A stretch of 64,000 nucleotides of DNA from a virus. The notes under the pieces were generated by a model, which saw only the letters and a list, made by a program, of their open reading frames with translations, was not told the origin of the DNA and made no database searches. Positions 50,203 to 60,531 of the stretch are shown one piece after another. The position numbers and the translations under genes are program-made. The DNA lies in IMG/VR virus record IMGVR_UViG_3300020578_000006, positions 62,001 to 126,000 of that record; one strand, 5' to 3'. Within the stretch, counting starts at the first letter, position 1, and every line of letters begins with the position of its first letter.

Positions 50203-52160
50203 GGATTTAGTACGCAGCTAAGATTCTGCATGTAGGTATTGTTTAATAGGTCTATTACATAGCCGCCTCTGTCGATCAAGCCAATAGAGCAATCCGGTAC
50301 AGCTTGATGGGTAGGAGGCACAGTAAATAGACATCTTGTATCATATATACTTAGATAGCCAAATCCTTTCCTAGGTGTAAAAGGCGATATAACAGAGACA
50401 AAATTTTCATAAACGTTAACTGAACTACCAAAAAACGTATATTTCTCTCTAAAGGTTGATAACGGTGCTAAAACAGTTCCTTGGGTAAATAATCCGTTTG
50501 TTGTTTTGTTGAAAATATATACCCGCCCTACATTAGGAGATTCATATGGTTGCCCCTGCTCTATGTAAGCTTCTCCAGGCGAACCTACAACGCAAAGATT
50601 TTTGTAAAGCTTTACGTCGCTACCGAAATTACCTGCTACTGTGTTTAATGCGTAAAAATCTCCAAGCGCCATTATATAGTTCCAGCTATTACTAGTTTGA
50701 GAAAGATAAAAATGAAAAACTTCTCCTTGCCCTAAGGTAGAATAAGTTTGTCTATTTGCATAAGGTGCCCCAACTACTAAATCCCTTTCATACAAGCTCA
50801 TAGAAGTACCGAATCTACTAATGCCTGATGCAGGTGAGTATATCGTTTGACTTAACTCCCAAGCATTGCTGGGGTTTCTTTGAAAGGCGTGTATCCATTC
50901 ATTACTATTTCCTACCAATAAATTTTCTCCATAAAGCTGGGCTGAGGTTCCTAATCCAGCTCCAGATAAAACAGCAGTTGATAATATTGTTTGATATAAC
51001 ACCCAGGCACCTATTAAAGTTGGGTCAGTACTTTCAGAGATATACTTATAAATGAATACACCACCAGGTGTACCCAAGAATTCGTTTGACTTAGTACAAA
51101 TTACTAACGTGTCTCCATCAACATCTGCTGCCGAGGCCTCAGTATTATCTGGTGTTTTAATAACATTTGCTCGAGCAAGTTTTTGGCCCAAAAATTCATA
51201 CACCACAACATCTGATGTGTTGTTGATTCTACCAACTACAGTATCTCCATCTTGACCTAAAAGCTTAACTCCAGCTCCTGTATAAACTATGTTTTCTAGA
51301 TTGTACTTATTTAAATCTGTGGTGTATGTAATTAATTTTTTGTTCACTGGTAGTGAGATAAATTCTTTACCCATAGCCATATTACTTTCAGAAGGTGTAT
51401 CATCAATTATAATATGTTGCTGACACCCGGTAATTAAATCTGTATATTCCACTGTTCCGGGAAACCCTGCTACATTAAAGTTTTTTATTAAAAACTTTGT
51501 ATCCGGATCATTAGTCGTATGAGTTAAACCTACCTTAAAAGCTGTTCTTCGAATATCTGGTAAAGTGAGTTTGAAAGCTGTAGTAAAATTAGGGTCTTTG
51601 ATATTGTCTTTTAATTGTACTGTAATTTCGCTAAACTGTTTTGCAACAATTATTCTAACTGCTCGATAATTTTCTTCAGAATCAGTAGGTGTTTGTCTAT
51701 CTATAGTAAAATTTTCTAGACCCGGAATACTATTAATATTTTTATCGTCTGATAAATTGTAAAGCAATTCATAATTTTTATTAATCCCCCCTCTAACAGC
51801 TATGGTAGGCTCCGCTCTGTAAGCCGATAGTGAAACCCCTGTAATGCCGTTTTGCTCTAGAGCAAATTGTCCAGACGAATCAAAACCTATTCCTAAAATA
51901 GCACCAGCAAGACCTCTATAGCCACCCAGCATACATCTGTCGGTAATAATTGGAGATGACAGATAACCTAAGCAACTCCCCGGGCCGCCTCCCCGAGGCA
52001 TATCTATAATACTATCAAAGAAAATTACAGCAATACCACCTGTTGGGGTTGTTACAGGGTTATATCTAGAGTATTCAAACGAAATAATTGTATCTGAAAA
52101 ACTATCAAGAGATTGATTGTTGTATACTGCAATATTTTTATTTGTATTTGGAGTATTCAT
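50199..52160 (-). CDS. Virion protein with lectin-like N-half and FG-GAP-like propeller
   Basis: A 653-residue protein. The N-half (1-250) has a legume-lectin-like pattern (SFSDTIISFEYSRY, GGIAVIFFDS, GLAGAILGIGFDSSGQFAL). The C-half (290-610) repeats FGTSMSLYERDLVVGAPYAN, FGSDVKLYKNLCVVGSPGEAY and FFGSSVNVYENFVSVISPF, an FG-GAP/integrin-alpha-like blade with the F-G-x-S/D-V and V-V-G-S/A-P motifs. Such propellers are common in adhesins. GCTAAATA precedes its ATG. Probable receptor-binding or structural component. Confidence 0.65.
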   Translation of the reverse strand: MNTPNTNKNIAVYNNQSLDSFSDTIISFEYSRYNPVTTPTGGIAVIFFDSIIDMPRGGGPGSCLGYLSSPIITDRCMLGGYRGLAGAILGIGFDSSGQFALEQNGITGVSLSAYRAEPTIAVRGGINKNYELLYNLSDDKNINSIPGLENFTIDRQTPTDSEENYRAVRIIVAKQFSEITVQLKDNIKDPNFTTAFKLTLPDIRRTAFKVGLTHTTNDPDTKFLIKNFNVAGFPGTVEYTDLITGCQQHIIIDDTPSESNMAMGKEFISLPVNKKLITYTTDLNKYNLENIVYTGAGVKLLGQDGDTVVGRINNTSDVVVYEFLGQKLARANVIKTPDNTEASAADVDGDTLVICTKSNEFLGTPGGVFIYKYISESTDPTLIGAWVLYQTILSTAVLSGAGLGTSAQLYGENLLVGNSNEWIHAFQRNPSNAWELSQTIYSPASGISRFGTSMSLYERDLVVGAPYANRQTYSTLGQGEVFHFYLSQTSNSWNYIMALGDFYALNTVAGNFGSDVKLYKNLCVVGSPGEAYIEQGQPYESPNVGRVYIFNKTTNGLFTQGTVLAPLSTFREKYTFFGSSVNVYENFVSVISPFTPRKGFGYLSIYDTRCLFTVPPTHQAVPDCSIGLIDRGGYVIDLLNNTYMQNLSCVLNP

Positions 52161-52164
52161 ATAT

Positions 52165-52172
52165 TATTTAGC
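52165..52172 (-). promoter_or_regulatory. Late-promoter-like octamer GCTAAATA
   Basis: Minus-strand GCTAAATA ends 4 nt before the ATG at 52160, within the 7-bp gap to the upstream giant gene and its last codons. Role inferred from the recurrent position. Confidence 0.35.
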
Positions 52173-55100
52173 CTGAATAAAAGTATGCGGATACTGTTCG
52201 ATTACCCGCCATAGGTACTAATATTTCACCATTACTTACCTTTACAGTTGGTCCGTTAGTATAGGGTGCACCGGTTGGATCAAGTATTAAGCTTGCATCA
52301 GAAATAGAGAACGTCTGGCCTAATGAATGCTCGGATAAATTAGTACCTGTAAATCTAATACCAGGTCCAGCACGGTAGAAGAACGTTACATCAACCCCTG
52401 ATCCAACCTCAAATGTGCTTAATAGACACGTTGACGGTGAAGTAGGCGGGACAATATAAACATTAGTACCTGCGACAAACAGATCACTACAATTTGGACC
52501 GGTGTTGGCACAATTAATTCGTGAAGGTCTACTAGTAATACTTCCACACATAGTACCAAATCTTTCTATTGTCAATGTATAAATCTCAAACGCACTTAAG
52601 TTTACTATTACCGTAATATGATCATCCATTCTTATAGGCATGGCGCTTACTTTAAACCCGCTAGACGAGTCTCTACTAGACAGTGCCATAACAGTATTGC
52701 CAGGAGATGCTGAAACATAAAGAATAAAACTAGTTCCACTTAAAATATCAAACTTTGTTGGAAAATTTACATCTTGAGCTATAGACGCTACACCCACATC
52801 ATTGTTGAATACTTTGCCTATACCGTCACCACTATAAACAATGGTAAGTGTATAGAAACCTGTATCAAAAATAGCTGATACCGCAACGTTAGTAGCAATA
52901 TTATTAATAAACAAATAGTCTTTATCTGTAGTTATATAGTTGTATTCGTATTCTGGTTCATAAATCCACTTCTTAAACTGATATCCCCGACTAGTTTTTG
53001 CGCTTAATGCAATAGGTGTTCCATAATTTGCAGAATAGCCGTTTGTAAGGCTAAGACCCGAAAAAGTATCAATACAAGTACCTGGATTTCCACTAGAAGT
53101 GTTACCAGAGCATTCAATAGATCTAGTACCAAAAGGTGTAGTAGAGTAAACATACCCGTAATCTACTAATTGACTAGCAGTCGCTACAGAGTTAACTGTT
53201 AGAATATGATCATAATATCTAGTATAGGTTGCAGAGACTGTTGCGTCCCTTTCAATTAAGAACGAACAAGTATTATTATCAAATATACCTTCACACTGAC
53301 CACCTTTCCAACCTGTAAAAAACCAGCCTGATATTGGATTTAAGCACGACAGGGTAATTACAGTATTCTTTTTGTAGCTTGCAGCACATGCTGATAACGG
53401 ACAATCTATATTGCCATCTGTTGAGTATAATCTACCCATAGGTGTCCAGTTATTAGGATACTCTAGATAACCCACACTATCCACCGTAACCGAGTAAAAG
53501 GGAATCTTACTGAACACCGCTGTAAGAGATTGGTTATCTAAAATAGTAAATAAGCAATCCGGAAAAGGAGATTGATCACATTCTCCTCCAATCCAATTAA
53601 CAAACTCGCTATCTACATTAGATGATGCTATTACAGCGAGTGTAGTATTGTAAGGAAATTGCTGAAAACATATTGTACCGCAATCCAAACAATAAGGATC
53701 AGTAAATACAACCCCGCTACCAGAGCCGGTCTGAGTAATGTAAAGGTCTTTATAAATTCTGTCTGGTGTTTCACAGAATTTAATCGAATCGTTGTTTGAA
53801 AGAGAAGTTGAAAGGGTAAACTTCAGGATACTAGCATCAGGGTAGGTTGGTCTGGCTATTGTACAGTAAACGGGTGTTTTAAGCTTAGAATAAGGTGCAA
53901 ACAGTACTATATTTGCAGATATGGCTCTATCTACTGTATCTGAGTCAAACACGTTAGTCGAAGGATATATGCTTAAAGTGTTTAGCCCGCTGTTTACCGG
54001 TGTTATACTATTAATCTTAAAATATAATGAGCCTAGCCCAGACGCCACATCATTAACTGTTAATCTATCTACAATAGTTAAAACTAACGAATCGTAGTCA
54101 CTAGCATCAATAGTAAATTCCGTTGTATCTATATTGCTAGCACTTATAAGTGTAAATATGTTAGTCGATGTCAAGCTACATATGTCAATAGCTACATTAG
54201 AAGGCTCTAGAGATACAGAAGACACACTAGTAAGTGTGTTATATACTGATGAAAACCCTACAATGGTATTATTTTCTTCTCCATAAAAGTCAAAAAATAC
54301 AGCATCAGGGTGGCCGTACTTAAAGATTAAATTATTGCCTGTTTTACGCACCACATAACCAGAGCATCCAATAAAGATTGTTGTCTCTAGATATGATTCC
54401 CAGTCAAACTGTACTAGATATGTACCTGGTTTATTTAGCTGCACTGGAAGAATGCCATCAGCGTATAAAAATGTTAATTCGTCCGGGTCACTCTCAAACC
54501 CCATGTCAATAACACCTTCTTTAAGGAACTGGCCTCCAATAGTACCTCCTACAGAACCTGCATATTTGACTAAAAATGGCATTGTAGGGTTAGAGTAATT
54601 ATTATCGTAGATAAAATAATAAGGCCTAAACATTCTTGGATTAAATGTTTGAAGATATATGTCCCAATCACCTTCCTTAAGCTGCTCATTAACGAATAAT
54701 GGCATTCCATTTAAGTTCTTCCCTAGATATGAAATATTAAATAATGCTTTTTTTTCTGATTTATTAAAACTAACACCTTCTATTTTAGTTAAATTAATTT
54801 GTGGTGGTTCAGCAAATCCAGCACTTAAAGAATATGAATTTACAGAAAACACACCACCTTTTAAGCTTACAGGGTAAATTGGTTCTAACTTTATATTGGT
54901 GAGAGAAGTCTTAAAAATGGAAGGGTAAACTACTTTATAGTTTGAGCCTGACAGGTAAGGTAGTAAATTTATAAATGCTAAGTAAAGTGCATTTTCTCTT
55001 TCTGAATACCATTCACCAGCAAATTTTTCTATATTTTCATTAGTAAATATTTTTGTAAAATAGAAACTTGAAGTATTATTAATTGTAATTTTACCAGAAT

Positions 55101-57006
55101 CTCTATCGTAATTAAGAGAATCAATTATAACATAATTTTTTGTTTCTAAGACAAATGTATCATAATACATGTTAAAGTATAAAGCTTGAGAAGACATTTC
55201 CTCTCTTACATTCTGAGGATATCTTAAGAATATTGCGCTTAACGCTGCACTTGCAGGTAGTATTGTGGTGTCAACACCTCTAAAATAAAATAATCCTGGT
55301 GTTGTATATTTTCTATCATACAAGCTTTTTATTGGGTAGTTATCAGAAGAAAGATAGACAGTGTTAGATTGAGGGAATATACCCCCATCATCTAAATTAA
55401 TAGCAGAAACAGATTTTAAAGGTATGATTTTTTTAAGAATTCCGTATTCATTACCAAAAACATCGCTTCCCCAATAAACAGGTGTTAAATCATTTACTAG
55501 AAGAGATTGCTGTCTATCTGTATAGGAAAGTTCATCTACACTATCTAAACCTAACCACAAGTCATTGTTTTGCCAGATATCTTGTTTTTCCCCGCCCCAA
55601 AATTGTATGTTATCGGTTTCACGAGAAAAACCAGCATTCTGTCTCTGTAAGTCCTGGTCTTGACTTTGATAGCCATAATAAAGTTGATTATAATTGTTAG
55701 ACAAAACATCGCCAAAACTAAATTGATTAGATCTTGATTTTTTATTCCACTCTACATCTAACTTATACACTAAAGGTACTAGTTCCCCGTTAGTATTGCT
55801 GTTGTATGACACATTACCTACAATATTAGGATCAGGAAATGCATATACAGTGTTTGGCTTTAGCTTAGATGTATCTATTTCATATTTCTTAACAGGGGTA
55901 TTGTGTACTAATAACCCTATATTGTGTGGTAAGAAGAATCTACCTAGTTGATATTCTGTATATAATTCTTCTAAATTAGGCACAGTAACAGTAGTGGGGT
56001 ATTGTTTGTTTAAAAAGTTTAGTGTGGGAGAACTGTAGGTATTATTGACACTAAACAACAACCCGCTAACAATTTGTGTAGAAGATGTGCCTGTACTTAA
56101 ATAGTAAAAATCAGTACCAGTAAATTTAGGTGCTAATATTTTTAGTAAATTTAATTTTAACTCAGATTCTCCACCACTTAAGTAAGAGATAAAATCTCGA
56201 GTTTTTAAATATTCTAATTCTGTACCTGACAAATTTTTATTGATAGTAAAATTATTAGTACCTAAAGATTCAATAAACAAAGGGTATTGACGTATTGCAT
56301 CAATAATAGCTTGCTTAAAGTCTATAAAAGCATTTAAATTAATATCGTTTAAATTAGATGAACTTAGCTCTTTTCTTATTGTGCTAAAATCGTTGTAATT
56401 AGCACTTAAAGGGTTATTGTTAAAATAAGTGTCTGTTTGATCATAAAGTTCCTCAACGTAAACACTAAGCCCTTGTGCAATAGCTGAAAGAGGTGGAAAC
56501 CTGACAGAAAATTCTGTAAAATCTATTTGATTTGTCCTAGCAGCATCAAATATTAGCTTTTTAACTAAATTATCAACTCCAAGGTTACTACCTCTTAAAT
56601 TGTGCTGTAAGGCGGCTGTTTTTACTTCTTCTCTAGCGCTGGCATAAAATAAGCAAATTCCTTTGAGTTTATTAATAAAAAACGGTAAAATAATATCTAA
56701 ATCATTTGGGTCCGTAAAATCTGCATTAGATATAAATCTTCTTTCTTCTTCTGTACTGTAATTTACAACTATTTCCCTTAATACCTGAATATAGGAGTCT
56801 CTAAGAATATTACTAGTATCATCTTTAGATTTCTTTTTATATTGTCCCCAAGCAAGTACATAATTTTTATAATCAGAAAATGTATCGCTTATATTAGAAG
56901 AAACTAGATTCTGTTGCTTGTACCATTCTAAAAAAGTTATAGGGGCATAAAAATCTATCGGGTCAGAATAATTTTCTAAAATACTGTAGGGGAAACTATA
57001 ATTCAT
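52168..57006 (-). CDS. Giant baseplate-region protein with divergent InlB-type repeats
   Basis: The largest gene, 1612 residues. The N-terminal 180 residues are helical (FFINKLKGICLFYASAREEVKTAALQHNLRGSNLG), a pattern I associate with baseplate wedge proteins of marine T4-like phages. The middle is beta-rich and unassigned. From about residue 1085 to 1440 there are four divergent InlB B-repeat/bacterial-repeat domains, each with the layout G-x-V-x-S/T...C...C...F-x-x-W-x-G-x-C...A-x-F/Y (for example FVNWIGGECDQS, FFTGWKGGQCEG). Such Cys-containing repeats are typical of bacterial surface proteins. It overlaps the upstream gene by 4 bp, in the operon that starts with gp25 and gp6. Likely a wedge-attached, surface-exposed structure. 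Confidence 0.65.
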   Translation of the reverse strand: MNYSFPYSILENYSDPIDFYAPITFLEWYKQQNLVSSNISDTFSDYKNYVLAWGQYKKKSKDDTSNILRDSYIQVLREIVVNYSTEEERRFISNADFTDPNDLDIILPFFINKLKGICLFYASAREEVKTAALQHNLRGSNLGVDNLVKKLIFDAARTNQIDFTEFSVRFPPLSAIAQGLSVYVEELYDQTDTYFNNNPLSANYNDFSTIRKELSSSNLNDINLNAFIDFKQAIIDAIRQYPLFIESLGTNNFTINKNLSGTELEYLKTRDFISYLSGGESELKLNLLKILAPKFTGTDFYYLSTGTSSTQIVSGLLFSVNNTYSSPTLNFLNKQYPTTVTVPNLEELYTEYQLGRFFLPHNIGLLVHNTPVKKYEIDTSKLKPNTVYAFPDPNIVGNVSYNSNTNGELVPLVYKLDVEWNKKSRSNQFSFGDVLSNNYNQLYYGYQSQDQDLQRQNAGFSRETDNIQFWGGEKQDIWQNNDLWLGLDSVDELSYTDRQQSLLVNDLTPVYWGSDVFGNEYGILKKIIPLKSVSAINLDDGGIFPQSNTVYLSSDNYPIKSLYDRKYTTPGLFYFRGVDTTILPASAALSAIFLRYPQNVREEMSSQALYFNMYYDTFVLETKNYVIIDSLNYDRDSGKITINNTSSFYFTKIFTNENIEKFAGEWYSERENALYLAFINLLPYLSGSNYKVVYPSIFKTSLTNIKLEPIYPVSLKGGVFSVNSYSLSAGFAEPPQINLTKIEGVSFNKSEKKALFNISYLGKNLNGMPLFVNEQLKEGDWDIYLQTFNPRMFRPYYFIYDNNYSNPTMPFLVKYAGSVGGTIGGQFLKEGVIDMGFESDPDELTFLYADGILPVQLNKPGTYLVQFDWESYLETTIFIGCSGYVVRKTGNNLIFKYGHPDAVFFDFYGEENNTIVGFSSVYNTLTSVSSVSLEPSNVAIDICSLTSTNIFTLISASNIDTTEFTIDASDYDSLVLTIVDRLTVNDVASGLGSLYFKINSITPVNSGLNTLSIYPSTNVFDSDTVDRAISANIVLFAPYSKLKTPVYCTIARPTYPDASILKFTLSTSLSNNDSIKFCETPDRIYKDLYITQTGSGSGVVFTDPYCLDCGTICFQQFPYNTTLAVIASSNVDSEFVNWIGGECDQSPFPDCLFTILDNQSLTAVFSKIPFYSVTVDSVGYLEYPNNWTPMGRLYSTDGNIDCPLSACAASYKKNTVITLSCLNPISGWFFTGWKGGQCEGIFDNNTCSFLIERDATVSATYTRYYDHILTVNSVATASQLVDYGYVYSTTPFGTRSIECSGNTSSGNPGTCIDTFSGLSLTNGYSANYGTPIALSAKTSRGYQFKKWIYEPEYEYNYITTDKDYLFINNIATNVAVSAIFDTGFYTLTIVYSGDGIGKVFNNDVGVASIAQDVNFPTKFDILSGTSFILYVSASPGNTVMALSSRDSSSGFKVSAMPIRMDDHITVIVNLSAFEIYTLTIERFGTMCGSITSRPSRINCANTGPNCSDLFVAGTNVYIVPPTSPSTCLLSTFEVGSGVDVTFFYRAGPGIRFTGTNLSEHSLGQTFSISDASLILDPTGAPYTNGPTVKVSNGEILVPMAGNRTVSAYFYSG

Positions 57007-60000
57007 TTTATTAGATCTAACCCTTCATAGAGTGAACGACTTATAACCCTTTCCATTATACCGCCGAACTTGGTCCACTCGTTGTAACTACTAACCTTAG
57101 GGGCTATAGTTGTTTGTGGGTTATTAAAGTCTATAATACCGTCAACCATTTCGACTTTCTTGTTAGGAATAAACGAGTAAAACGCATAATATGGTTTAAT
57201 ATCTATACCAGACTCAGCGATATTGCCAGTAACCAAATTCCATCCCCAATTATAATTTACACCACTAAGCGGATAAGGGCTACCAAACTTAGGTACTATA
57301 TTATCTGTGGTAGGGACTACTGTATTCTCAATCACTCTAAAACTGTTATTAAAAATATCATACGCTATAATGGGTTCACCTACAATAAAACTACCTGTAC
57401 TAATGTCTATATTGCTACCTAAATTAGTATCTGTTGAAAAATCGCATGCACTTAATACGAATGTTTCCTGCTTGTGTGCTCTAGTTCCATAAAGTTTAGA
57501 ATGATTAATACTTAATATATCGACTGCTCTCATTAATTTTGAAGGGTAGCCCGTAGTAAAATCATAAAAGGGCAATCCTTTTGAAACAGTCAAACTCTTC
57601 AGCGAAGGTATATTGCAAGTATCTGGATCAGAAACATTTGAGGAGAAATTAGCTATTTTTTCGTAAATTGTTTTGCCTAACGATTCGGGAGGGCTGTCTA
57701 TACCCCCAACAATTTGACCTACAAAATCATCCCATAACAAGGACTTATCAAATAAAGATTCTTGTAAAACATAACTTTTTAATGTTGATTTTAAATCAAA
57801 ATTTTCATTTTGCTTATTAATAATTGGGGTTAAATTGTAAATGTCAAACAGGTTACTTTTACCTCTTATTATTCTTGGTAGAGGATTGATTGTTGTTGCA
57901 TACTTATTGAGCCACCTTATTCCTGTCCAGTCACCAAAGACGCTGTAAAAGGCCTGCTGCCCATCTGGGGCCGATAATTGAATATCAGGTAAGCTGGTAT
58001 AAAAAAGACTTGATAGAGGTATTTGTGCTGTATTTGTAGTAGGATAAAAATAAATCCTACCATCAAAATTATGTAAAACCCACATGTAACCTTCGGTGTC
58101 TAACCCAATACCATCTATTCCTTGGTAGTATCGAGAATCGTAATTGCTATTGCCCACAAACAATTCACTAACTATTCCTTGTGGTGTTATTTTTGATACT
58201 TTACAAAAATCATGATGTGCCCATAAATTTTGCTCTAGATCTATTGAAATGTTACCTAAAAAGTTGAAGTACCGAGGATACCCAGATAGTAGTTCACCAC
58301 TACTATTCCATTTGTACAGGACATCATTTATTCTAAAAGGGTCAGAATAATTCTCTGTTAAATTTTTAGCAAATGCTATAATATTATTATTTCTATCAAC
58401 AAATAGCTCTTGTAAGGAATAAAGTTGTGGAATTTCTATAAAAAGATCTATTGCTCCTAAATCGTTGTATCTAGCTATAAAACCACTAACAGGGTGACTG
58501 TAACCAACCACTATTTTACTATCTAAATCAGTATCTATACAAGAAGGTAGCAAGAGACTCTCACCCATATATCCGCTTAGAAAATCCTTGTTAGAGATAT
58601 ATTGTGCGGGGTCGGTAAAAGCTACATTTAAATCCCTAAACTTAGGTGCAGCAACTCTATCAACTAAGTTTAATCTAGGATTGTATCTAATAACCGAAAC
58701 AGCATCATAGAGTGATATCCATGCATTGCCTTGTCTGTCTATTGCTATATTGGACGGGCTCGCGCTGTCCAACTCTCCCAGGTAATCCGCAACAGTAGGG
58801 GCTGTAAATTCACCTGTATAGGTTGGTACAGCTGAAAGTTTAATTGTAGTCATTAGTGTGCCTGAAAGAGTATATACAAAAACTCTATCTTCATCTGCAT
58901 CAGCTACCCACACTCTGTCAATTTCACCCATGCTGTATGTTTTTAATGGTGCAATACTAATGGCTATTGTAGAGCTTGTAGGTGTGCTGTAGGTTTCATA
59001 GTTACCTGTTAAGGAAAAATCTGTTATACCAGAACAATTATTATAAATTGGTTCTTTTTGAAATCTTCTGACTTTTTTGAACCCACGTTGTCCAGCAAAC
59101 CCATAAGGTGTTCCTTGGCTTATAAGAGGATTATCTTTAATAAGTACAGACGCACACAATACCACTGTAGTTGTTTCTGATTCGTGTTTTAAAATCCCTG
59201 AGTAGTAAGATCCACTATTTTCAAAGCTTGGTACTTTGTTATTGATAGTAAATTGGACGCTTGTAACCCTAAAAGTGCTAGTTTCTGTAAAAACGGACAC
59301 CGGGTCTTGACCCGCATACTTAAATAGTCCAATACTCATTGTATTAATTTCTGTGGGATCAGAGCCATCAAATTTTACCGCAGTTATTGGGGGGTAGCAT
59401 TTAGTTGTAAAATTATCTTTATCTTTAAAGGTAACTACAAACGGTATTTGGGTATTACACCATTTAACAGGGTATATGCTAAAGGAATGAAGAAGTTCAC
59501 CAGAGACTGGTCCTACTGTTTGCGGCCTACCTTCAACTGTAATACCATTACTTGTAATAGCAAGAGTCTCAGCTGGATTAAATACGGTTTTTAAATAGGA
59601 TGCTTGTGTAGGAAAATTAATATAACCGTAAGGAATTTTTTCTATATCAAAATTTCTTTCTATATTTTGTTTATCTAGTTCTAAAAATCCTCTTGTATCG
59701 AAATTAGCGTATAGAAATACTAGTTTGTCGCTTCCTGTATTAAATTTTTGATCTGTAAAAACTACATTTAACCCTTCAGTAGAGCCAGTAGTACCTGCAA
59801 ACGCAGTTCCAGTTTTAGGAAAATTATAAAATAATAGCTTATCGCCAGCTGGTGCTCTTTCTGCATAAACACTTACACTAGTAGTTGCCGTACTATCTAT
59901 AATTTTAAAAGTTTCTACTTTATCTGGTGTTGTATACTTTTGTAAAAATCCAAAATAGCTTTTAAGATGGCTCCATTTGCTGGTATAATAAGAAGAGAGG

Positions 60001-60530
60001 GACATAAAGCTACTCCTACTACCACTAGCATATAACATTATACTGTAGTTGTTTTTTAGGAGATAGGGGTCATTTTGCCATGAATTGTATCTGTAGATTT
60101 TTAAAGGCTCTGTACACTTTCCTGCTGGTAGAGTATATATACCTAGACTACCAGCAGGTATAAACGGCTCAAAAACTATTTTATCGGGAAGAGCGTTTAT
60201 TACAGTTACTGTTGCAGGCGTTGTAGCTGTTGTCGGAGTTGTTGCTGTTGATACAGTGTTAGGCTCCCCATCTAAATCATAAAAGGTAGCTTTAATATTG
60301 TAAGACCCGGGGGTCTTGTAAAAGTGACTCGCTGTTAACCCTATTTTAAAAGTACCATCACCAAAATCCCAGTAAGTCATATTGTCTATTAACTGCGCCC
60401 TTGTATCTGTCGACATAACAGGCGTAATGTAGAAAGGGGTATTTTCTAAAGTATAGCTAAATAGGTTGGGTAGAGCTGTAGGTAGCTCGCTTGTGGTTAT
60501 TTTTAACTGTATAGCCGACAGCGGCAACAT
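57003..60530 (-). CDS. Giant baseplate-region protein with PKD domain and NHL-like propeller
   Basis: An 1175-residue protein directly after gp6, the place of gp7 in T4, though no specific gp7 likeness is seen. Residues 40-110 are PKD-like (MTYWDFGDGTFKIGLTASHFYKTPGSYNIKATFYD). Residues 540-860 show propeller strands of NHL type (IDRVWVADADEDRVFVYTLSG, PSNIAIDRQGNAWISLYDAVSVIRYN, GIGLDTEGYMWVLHNFDGRIYFY). The C-terminal 250 residues are mixed and unassigned. It overlaps the next gene by 4 bp and is separated from gp6 by 1 bp. Probably a wedge component with added adhesive modules. Confidence 0.6.
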   Translation of the reverse strand: MLPLSAIQLKITTSELPTALPNLFSYTLENTPFYITPVMSTDTRAQLIDNMTYWDFGDGTFKIGLTASHFYKTPGSYNIKATFYDLDGEPNTVSTATTPTTATTPATVTVINALPDKIVFEPFIPAGSLGIYTLPAGKCTEPLKIYRYNSWQNDPYLLKNNYSIMLYASGSRSSFMSLSSYYTSKWSHLKSYFGFLQKYTTPDKVETFKIIDSTATTSVSVYAERAPAGDKLLFYNFPKTGTAFAGTTGSTEGLNVVFTDQKFNTGSDKLVFLYANFDTRGFLELDKQNIERNFDIEKIPYGYINFPTQASYLKTVFNPAETLAITSNGITVEGRPQTVGPVSGELLHSFSIYPVKWCNTQIPFVVTFKDKDNFTTKCYPPITAVKFDGSDPTEINTMSIGLFKYAGQDPVSVFTETSTFRVTSVQFTINNKVPSFENSGSYYSGILKHESETTTVVLCASVLIKDNPLISQGTPYGFAGQRGFKKVRRFQKEPIYNNCSGITDFSLTGNYETYSTPTSSTIAISIAPLKTYSMGEIDRVWVADADEDRVFVYTLSGTLMTTIKLSAVPTYTGEFTAPTVADYLGELDSASPSNIAIDRQGNAWISLYDAVSVIRYNPRLNLVDRVAAPKFRDLNVAFTDPAQYISNKDFLSGYMGESLLLPSCIDTDLDSKIVVGYSHPVSGFIARYNDLGAIDLFIEIPQLYSLQELFVDRNNNIIAFAKNLTENYSDPFRINDVLYKWNSSGELLSGYPRYFNFLGNISIDLEQNLWAHHDFCKVSKITPQGIVSELFVGNSNYDSRYYQGIDGIGLDTEGYMWVLHNFDGRIYFYPTTNTAQIPLSSLFYTSLPDIQLSAPDGQQAFYSVFGDWTGIRWLNKYATTINPLPRIIRGKSNLFDIYNLTPIINKQNENFDLKSTLKSYVLQESLFDKSLLWDDFVGQIVGGIDSPPESLGKTIYEKIANFSSNVSDPDTCNIPSLKSLTVSKGLPFYDFTTGYPSKLMRAVDILSINHSKLYGTRAHKQETFVLSACDFSTDTNLGSNIDISTGSFIVGEPIIAYDIFNNSFRVIENTVVPTTDNIVPKFGSPYPLSGVNYNWGWNLVTGNIAESGIDIKPYYAFYSFIPNKKVEMVDGIIDFNNPQTTIAPKVSSYNEWTKFGGIMERVISRSLYEGLDLIK

Positions 60531-60531
60531 T

